A stretch of DNA of 64,000 nucleotides, taken from assembly GCA_016235125.1 (NCBI GenBank), contig JACRLZ010000002.1, forward strand, positions 186,001-250,000, read 5' to 3'. The notes under the pieces were generated by a model. That model searched no databases. It saw only the letters and a program-made list of their open reading frames with translations, and was not told where the DNA came from. Shown here in pieces: positions 59,102 to 64,000 of this stretch. The position numbers were made by a program, and so were the translations under genes. Position 1 is the stretch's first letter. Each line of letters opens with the position of its first letter. Source of the stretch: Sphingobacteriales bacterium (GTDB lineage: Bacteria > Bacteroidota > Bacteroidia > Chitinophagales > Chitinophagaceae).

Positions 59102-59293
59102 GTGCAAACGAAAATAAAAAAGCTGAATGCTGCCTGGCATAAAAAACACCCGATGCCAAAAAATCCTACGGTTCAGCAACGAGTTGAGTGGCATCTTTCG
59201 CATCTTAAGAACTGCAACTGTCATCCTGTTCTCCCGGAAAAATTAAAAGATGAAATGAAGAAGCTTAAGATCAGGATACCTAAAGGTTGTTAA
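59102..59293 (+). CDS. Small conserved-looking Cys/His protein
   Basis: 63 residues, GTG start: a Lys-rich N-terminus, HKKHPMPKNPTVQQRVEWHLSHLKNCNCHP, and a basic C-terminus ending in Cys. From memory short proteins with a PMPKNPT...QR..WH motif and a CxC pair occur in other bacteria, and I know of no function. The His and Cys residues could bind a metal. Confidence 0.65.
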   Translation: MQTKIKKLNAAWHKKHPMPKNPTVQQRVEWHLSHLKNCNCHPVLPEKLKDEMKKLKIRIPKGC

Positions 59294-59451
59294 CCGAAGA
59301 TATAATTCCCTTTCTTGTATTTTATTTTCATGGTTTTTGATTTAAGTCCGGTTAAACCTGCAAATTGATTAACAGTCAGAGGCCTGCCAAAACTGCTGTT
59401 GTAGTTTTTATAAAACACGGCAGGCATAGCGACATCATTAATTAACTTGTT

Positions 59452-60393
59452 ATGAAAAAAAAATACCTGCTTATCTTTTTTATTATTCTGAGCACCGGGA
59501 GTTATTCCTGTAAAAAGAATCAAACGCAGCAAAACGACGATCCCGGCCAGCCAATAGCATCAAATATTGTATATAAAAGAGTGAATGGGACAGATAGCTC
59601 CCTGCTTATGCTCGATATTTACGGAAAAGCAAATTACAGCCAGGCGCCTGTTGTTATTTTCATACATGGAGGCACCTGGACATCCGGGGATAAAACCAAT
59701 GTAAAAAATGGCAGCCAGTTTGTAGATTTCTTTACCCGGAATAATGCAATCCTGGTAAGCGCCAATATACGGTTAATGCATAACAGCCTTTCACCCAATA
59801 CCAGTTTTTCTGATCAGGCATCGGATGTGGCATCTGTGGTAAGATGGGTGTATGATAATATTGCGGCGTATGGCGGCAATAAGTCTAAAATTTGTTTGTT
59901 TGGATTTTCTTCCGGTTCGCATTTGGTAGCATTGGTATCGGCCGATGAGAGATACCTGGTGCAAACCGGGTTGAACCTCGATGCCGTTAAAACGACTATG
60001 TGTTTTGATGTAAATGCATATGATATTCCCATATCCATTGCAGAGGGGGGCAGCTATAACTATCCGGCTGCAGCCACTAACCTCCCTAATTATTTTACAA
60101 GCGACAGTACAGTACAGATAGCTGCATCACCCATGCGGTATATCAGCGCCTTAAAACCTCACCCGAAGTTTCTAATTGCATATACTGGGATAAAATCTGC
60201 GGCCGGCGATATACAGACGCTGAGCAAACGACAATCTGAATTATTTGCTGCAGCGCTGAACAATGCAGGGGTTTATGCCGGTGTAAATGGGGATCTGAAT
60301 ATTTCTCACACACAACTTGCCGTTAATTTTGGTTTACCTGCATTTTTTATGACAAGTGCAGCACAGGGTTTTTTAGATCAGTATTTCTGGTAA
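59452..60393 (+). CDS. Alpha/beta hydrolase lipoprotein (carboxylesterase-like)
   Basis: A 313-residue lipoprotein (IILSTGSYSCKKN, Cys near residue 20) with an esterase fold of the BD-FAE/lipase type: oxyanion-hole HGGTWTSGDKTN near 86-97, nucleophile GFSSGSHLVAL (Ser near 158), and a later His (ISHTQLAV near 285). Attached to a membrane and facing out of the cytoplasm it is likely to cleave esters of small molecules or polysaccharide substituents. Confidence 0.88.
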   Translation: MKKKYLLIFFIILSTGSYSCKKNQTQQNDDPGQPIASNIVYKRVNGTDSSLLMLDIYGKANYSQAPVVIFIHGGTWTSGDKTNVKNGSQFVDFFTRNNAILVSANIRLMHNSLSPNTSFSDQASDVASVVRWVYDNIAAYGGNKSKICLFGFSSGSHLVALVSADERYLVQTGLNLDAVKTTMCFDVNAYDIPISIAEGGSYNYPAAATNLPNYFTSDSTVQIAASPMRYISALKPHPKFLIAYTGIKSAAGDIQTLSKRQSELFAAALNNAGVYAGVNGDLNISHTQLAVNFGLPAFFMTSAAQGFLDQYFW

Positions 60394-60535
60394 AATATAA
60401 TTTCTGATCCCGCAAACCTTTCCGGCTTTGTAAAGAGTATGAGCCCGGCGCTAAAAGGACAAAAGGCATTGATCGCCGAAAGAGGGTAAACTTTTTTATC
60501 AATTTACCCTAACTTTAGTTGCTCAACACTTCACT

Positions 60536-61174
60536 ATGAAAAAATTGATGGTTGCTGTAAGCCTTTTTATAAGCTCTTTGGCGGGAGCACAAGACTGTCC
60601 CGGCATATCAGTATATCCCTATTCCGATGAGATAACAGCAGGGGATACGCTGATAATTACCTGTGTCACTAAATTTCTGAAAACAGATGTTACCTACAAC
60701 TGGACAATCAGTGCCGGTGTCATCATATCCGGGCAGGGTACTGCAAGAATATTGGTAAATACCAAAGAAGCCTCAGGAATGTTTATCACAGCTACTGTGG
60801 AGTTGGCTGGACTTCCCGCCAAATGCCCTAATGTTGCTTCGGCTTCAGCAGAAGTGATACCCGGTGCACAGCTGGCCGTTAAAGGAACTTTTACCAATGG
60901 GCAGGAGCTTAAGAATGCGGTACAGAAATTTATTGCCGCTACTGGTTTCAAGGACACAGCCAATACCGGCACAGCGTTTATTTATTTGTACAAAGCGCCG
61001 GCTACAACAGAATCGGCATTTAATATTTTCAAACAGGCGATCATCAGCGCATTTGAGTACAACAAGATTCTTCCGCATCAGTATAAAATAGCTGACGGGG
61101 GTGCAAAAAAGCTGGCCACTTATGAATTTTTCCTGCTGGCAAGGGGGATGAAGGAACCCAGGCCTTCTGAATAA
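60536..61174 (+). CDS. Secreted hypothetical protein with an Ig/PKD-like part
   Basis: A 212-residue protein: signal peptide (MKKLMVAVSLFISSLAGAQ), then about 90 residues that look like a PKD/Ig fold (DEITAGDTLIITCVTKF, TYNWTISAGVIISGQGTARILVNT, ITATVELAG), and a C-terminal alpha/beta part of unknown nature. A near-consensus -7 box (TAACTTTA, 60510-60517) lies 18 bases upstream. No known partner. Confidence 0.7.
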   Translation: MKKLMVAVSLFISSLAGAQDCPGISVYPYSDEITAGDTLIITCVTKFLKTDVTYNWTISAGVIISGQGTARILVNTKEASGMFITATVELAGLPAKCPNVASASAEVIPGAQLAVKGTFTNGQELKNAVQKFIAATGFKDTANTGTAFIYLYKAPATTESAFNIFKQAIISAFEYNKILPHQYKIADGGAKKLATYEFFLLARGMKEPRPSE

Positions 61175-61233
61175 ATCATTTTATTTGAATTCGGGCAAAT
61201 CAGTAAATTTATCATCAAACAAAATTTTTTTTT

Positions 61234-62073
61234 ATGAGTTTCTTCGACCGTCTTTCCAATGGCTGGAATATAGCCATGAACAGTTTTAAGGTGCTGAAAG
61301 AAAACAAGCAGCTTATCATCTTTCCTGTATTGTCAGGACTTTCTCTTCTTGTTATCATAGGTTCTTTCTTTTTTCTAACATGGAAATCAGGCATATGGGA
61401 TGATGAGCAGAACCTGATACCCTCAAACTCGATGGGTTACTATCTTATCATATTCGGCATTTATCTTGTCAATTATTTTATTGTTGTCTTTTTCAACATG
61501 GCGCTCATCCACTGCACCCGCCTTTATTTCCGCGGAGAAGAAGTAACAGTGAGAGCAGGTATGCAATACAGCTTCAGCCGTATCGGCGCCATTTTTTCAT
61601 GGGCCTGCTTTGCTGCTACTATCGGGTTGCTCTTAAAAGTTATTCAGGAAAATGTAGGATGGCTTGGCAAAATTATTACCGGGTTGATCGGTGTAATGTG
61701 GAGCATTGCCACTTTTTTTGTGGTGCCGGTGATAGCTTACGAAAACCTGGGTCCTTTACAGGCATTCAAACGATCATCATTACTGATGAAAGAAAAATGG
61801 GGTGAAAGTCTGGCCGCCACATTCAGTTTTGGCCTTATCCAGTTTCTGGGCATACTGGCAGCAGGTATTCCTTTATATCTTATCGGGTCGTTGATTCATC
61901 CTGTAGCGGCAATTGGCCTCGCAGTGCTGGGGGTATTCATTGTTATTTCCATCATCAGCGCTACCGAAACAATTTTTGTCAGTGCCGTATATCATAACAT
62001 AACAGGTGATCCTGTAAAACACCTCGACCTGCAAATGGTGGAAAAACTGTTTGAAAAGAAAGAAAATAAATGA
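61234..62073 (+). CDS. Multi-helix membrane protein, DUF6159-like
   Basis: A 279-residue protein with about six helices. The N-terminus MSFFDRLSNGWNIAMNSFKVLKENKQLIIFPVLSGL is typical of a family I recall as DUF6159, and the middle AFKRSSLLMKEKWGESLAATFSF is also characteristic. Function unknown. It is followed by a terminator and preceded by TTTG and TAAATTTA elements (61184, 61204) that look like a promoter. Confidence 0.78.
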   Translation: MSFFDRLSNGWNIAMNSFKVLKENKQLIIFPVLSGLSLLVIIGSFFFLTWKSGIWDDEQNLIPSNSMGYYLIIFGIYLVNYFIVVFFNMALIHCTRLYFRGEEVTVRAGMQYSFSRIGAIFSWACFAATIGLLLKVIQENVGWLGKIITGLIGVMWSIATFFVVPVIAYENLGPLQAFKRSSLLMKEKWGESLAATFSFGLIQFLGILAAGIPLYLIGSLIHPVAAIGLAVLGVFIVISIISATETIFVSAVYHNITGDPVKHLDLQMVEKLFEKKENK

Positions 62074-62100
62074 TAAATCATTTCATACTTTAATGATTAA

Positions 62101-62124
62101 AGGCCGCATTGCGGTCTTTTTTTA
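62101..62124 (+). terminator. Terminator of the DUF6159-like gene
   Basis: GGCCGC and GCGGTC (one G-T pair) with an ATT loop are followed by TTTTTTT; it is 27 bases after the stop codon. Confidence 0.85.
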
Positions 62125-62345
62125 TTTTCCAGTCTTTCTCAATTCAATATTCTCCAGGGTATTTTTTTATATCCTTTGGTCCTTGCAGGAGATTGTTTTT
62201 AAGCTGACCCGCTACTATTTCAGAACTAAAACTTTTGTCAGGGATAAATGGCCTACCTTTACCTGTAACAAAGCAATTTCCTCTTCCCGCTTTGTTCATT
62301 TCTCAACTTACAGCAGGATATTTTATCATTTAAATTAATAACCGC

Positions 62346-62792
62346 ATGGCTGAATCATGGAATAAAAAAGAAAGAGAGAAGAAAAAACAAAAGGAAAGAA
62401 AGGACAAAGCCGATAAGATGAAGGAAAGAAAAGAGAATGCAGGCAAAAGCAAAGGCCTGGATGACATGATGGCTTATGTGGATGAGAATGGTGTCATCAC
62501 TTCAACACCTCCCGACCCCAGAAAAAGAAAAGAAATCAAACTGGAAGATATTGAGATCGGTGTGCCTGAATATGCAGAGCCAACAGAAGCCGAACGGACC
62601 CATACAGGCAAGATCACTTTCTTCAACCATGAAAAGGGTTTTGGCTTCATTAAAGACCAGGTATCACAGGAAAGCATTTTTGTACATGTCAACAACCTGT
62701 CGGTTCCTGTGCAGGAGAATGATAAAGTAAGTTTTGAAATCGGCCATGGCCCCAAGGGCCCGATGGCTGTTAATGTAAAACTACTGTCCTGA
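62346..62792 (+). CDS. Cold-shock domain protein with a charged N-terminal extension
   Basis: A 148-residue protein whose C-terminal 62 residues (87-148) form a complete cold-shock domain: GKITFFNHEKGFGFI with RNP1 KGFGFI (97-102) and RNP2 IFVHV (111-115). The first 86 residues are highly charged (KKEREKKKQKERKDKADKM) and are not part of the fold; they may add RNA or ribosome contacts. It binds single-stranded nucleic acid and probably works as an RNA chaperone. The 270-base upstream gap may hold a long leader, with TACCTTTA at 62254-62261 as a possible -7 box. Confidence 0.93.
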   Translation: MAESWNKKEREKKKQKERKDKADKMKERKENAGKSKGLDDMMAYVDENGVITSTPPDPRKRKEIKLEDIEIGVPEYAEPTEAERTHTGKITFFNHEKGFGFIKDQVSQESIFVHVNNLSVPVQENDKVSFEIGHGPKGPMAVNVKLLS

Positions 62793-62803
62793 GTTATTAA
62801 TTC

Positions 62804-63058
62804 TTATTTCTCGTCTGAGATACGGGTAAAAGAAATGCCGTTGAAGATGCGGCTCAGGTTATGGTCGTGGGTTTTATTCCACTCCTCAATGTTCCTGCTG
62901 CTTACAAACCGCCAAAGATTTTTTGACTTCAACTCCCTGAAATCTGCCAGCTGTATGAATATGCCCGAGACAGGCTGACGGTCTTTAAAGTGTATATTGA
63001 CGGGGTTTTCTCTTTTGACTTTTGTGTCTATATACTTTTCTATCTGGTCGTTGGTCAT
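62804..63058 (-). CDS. Short hypothetical protein
   Basis: 84 residues (MTNDQIEKYIDTKVKRENPVNIHFKDRQPVSGIFIQLADF...). The VNIHFKDRQPVSGIFIQLADFRELKSKNLWRFVS part could form a small beta-barrel, but this is a guess. I place the start at 63058, because the upstream in-frame extension (to 63187) looks non-coding. It ends 11 bases from the convergent cold-shock gene. Confidence 0.7.
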   Translation of the reverse strand: MTNDQIEKYIDTKVKRENPVNIHFKDRQPVSGIFIQLADFRELKSKNLWRFVSSRNIEEWNKTHDHNLSRIFNGISFTRISDEK

Positions 63059-63227
63059 GTTGCAGGAATTAGGCAGAAATGTTCTGCAGTTAACAGAGAA
63101 ATTTAGAATAAAAGATAGTTGAGAAAAATGCAGGTGCAGAGGAAACAAAGGGGAAAACGATTTTCTTACAAGAGCAATAAAACTCAATTTATCCCGGTGA
63201 AGATATGCTTTATTGTGCAGGAAGGCT

Positions 63228-63884
63228 TTAGAATTTTCCCAGTGCTCTCAACTCCGCATTTTCCAGGGTATCTTTTTCATAGCCGTTCTTAGCCAGTTTC
63301 AGCAATGCAACAGCCAGCACATCACTCCAGATAATTTTGTGTGGTGCAAATTTTTCAATTAAGGGAAACAGCGGGTAAACCAGTTTGTATAAAAAAGGAA
63401 CCCTTTTGTTTTTATGTCTGGGTCTTACCGCATCGGGCCTGGCAATAAAAGAATTGTGCAAGCCGGATTGCAGCAAATAGTTTTCTGCTTTCCCTTTTAA
63501 TCTTTTAAATATGGTTTTGCTTTTTTCTGCCCGGTCGGCTCCATCGCCGCTTACAAATACAAAGCGGATGGAAGAATCGGTTTGTTTACAGAAATCAATG
63601 CAGGCTTTTGTGTAATCAAAGGTTATCTCTTCATATTTTTTCCGGCTTACCTGAGTTTGTGAAATACCAAGACACCAGATAACTGCATTTGCATTGCGGA
63701 AATAAGATTCCAGCCCGGCATAATCCATAAAATCATTATGGAGAACAACGTTAATTTTGGCCTGTTCAATTTCAGGCTTGCTTCGAACCAGAGCGATGAT
63801 TTCATGAATATTATTATCAGCTATGGCCTGTCTTATTACTTCGGAGCCAATAAGACCGGTGGCGCCGGTAACGATTATCTTCAT
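63228..63884 (-). CDS. NAD(P)-binding Rossmann-fold protein (atypical SDR)
   Basis: A 218-residue protein with the dinucleotide motif VTGATGLIGSEVIR (residues 5-18), NAVIWCLGISQTQ near 67, and FVFVSGDGADRAEK near 108-121. The usual Tyr-x-x-x-Lys of classical SDRs is replaced by KGKAENYL, typical of NAD(P)H-binding atypical SDRs (HTATIP2/Oxidoreductase type). It may work as a reductase or a regulator; substrate unknown. Confidence 0.88.
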   Translation of the reverse strand: MKIIVTGATGLIGSEVIRQAIADNNIHEIIALVRSKPEIEQAKINVVLHNDFMDYAGLESYFRNANAVIWCLGISQTQVSRKKYEEITFDYTKACIDFCKQTDSSIRFVFVSGDGADRAEKSKTIFKRLKGKAENYLLQSGLHNSFIARPDAVRPRHKNKRVPFLYKLVYPLFPLIEKFAPHKIIWSDVLAVALLKLAKNGYEKDTLENAELRALGKF

Positions 63885-63951
63885 CTGATTTTTTTAGAGG
63901 CAAAGTTGCTGAATGTTATATTACGACAGGTACATTTGTATCATTAATGCA

Positions 63952-63979
63952 GAAAAAGAGGCAATGCAGCCTCTTTTTC
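63952..63979. terminator. Terminator near the right edge
   Basis: GAAAAAGAGGC and GCCTCTTTTTC are a perfect 11-bp stem with an AATGCA loop and a T-run on either strand. It is upstream of the NAD(P)-binding gene, so it probably ends a minus-strand gene beyond the window. Confidence 0.75.
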
Positions 63980-64000
63980 AATATATATATAATCGGGTTG

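Noticed and set aside
1..64000. tRNA, rRNA or riboswitch genes
   Set aside because: I saw no cloverleaf with a CCA-type end, no rRNA-like stretch, and no recognisable riboswitch in the leaders, including the short gcvP leader. A covariance-model search would be needed to exclude small ones.

Overview
The window looks like chromosomal DNA of a member of the Bacteroidota, most likely Chitinophagaceae or a close relative (inference). The support is: -7 boxes of the TAnnTTTG type before several genes, no strong Shine-Dalgarno signals, DUF1573, DUF3857, DUF4399 and DUF481 proteins, a single-chain E1 alpha-beta dehydrogenase, and the interspersed palindromes built on CCTGCC/GGCAGG that are common in this phylum. 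No rRNA, tRNA, integrase, transposase or CRISPR array was seen.

Layout. 0.2-9.9 kb: a four-gene plus-strand operon encoding a bitopic protein, an Hsp70/actin-fold ATPase, a bitopic coiled-coil protein, and a 1766-residue protein joining a SEDS (RodA/FtsW)-like membrane domain to a penicillin-binding transpeptidase domain. This is the most striking feature: it resembles a self-contained, elongasome-like peptidoglycan synthase. 9.9-17 kb: two DUF1573 proteins, the E1 dehydrogenase, a frameshifted dodecin gene, a DCC-family protein, YebC and an amino-acid permease. 17-22.6 kb: a run of plus-strand transport and envelope genes (dicarboxylate symporter, DedA, MFS, glycosyltransferase family 9, a hydrolase-like secreted protein). 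22.6-32 kb: mostly minus-strand housekeeping genes (DUF481 porin-like protein, NTF2-like lipoprotein, ABC-F, DnaJ-like, dienelactone hydrolase, glycine decarboxylase, sterol desaturase). 32-34 kb: YkgJ-type cysteine protein and an Xre-RES toxin-antitoxin pair with a 14-bp palindromic operator. 34-40.5 kb: metallo-hydrolase, MFS, deoxynucleoside kinase, FolK, an ABC-2 permease without its ATPase, SRPBCC protein, QueG. 40.5-48.4 kb: three tandem DUF3857/transglutaminase-like paralogues and a sodium:solute symporter. 48.4-52.3 kb: a serine hydrolase and ClpB.

52.4-57 kb is the accessory part: a DUF2971 gene, two genes of unknown function and a VapBC-type PIN toxin-antitoxin pair, separated by long imperfect direct repeats. 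The two repeats flanking the VapBC pair differ by one clean 66-bp deletion between 8-bp direct repeats. 57-64 kb returns to ordinary genes: DinB-like, lytic transglycosylase, alpha/beta hydrolase, DUF6159-like membrane protein, cold-shock domain protein and an NAD(P)-binding protein.

All calls come from reading the sequence and recalled family motifs; no database search was run. Family names without a recognised diagnostic motif carry lower confidence.
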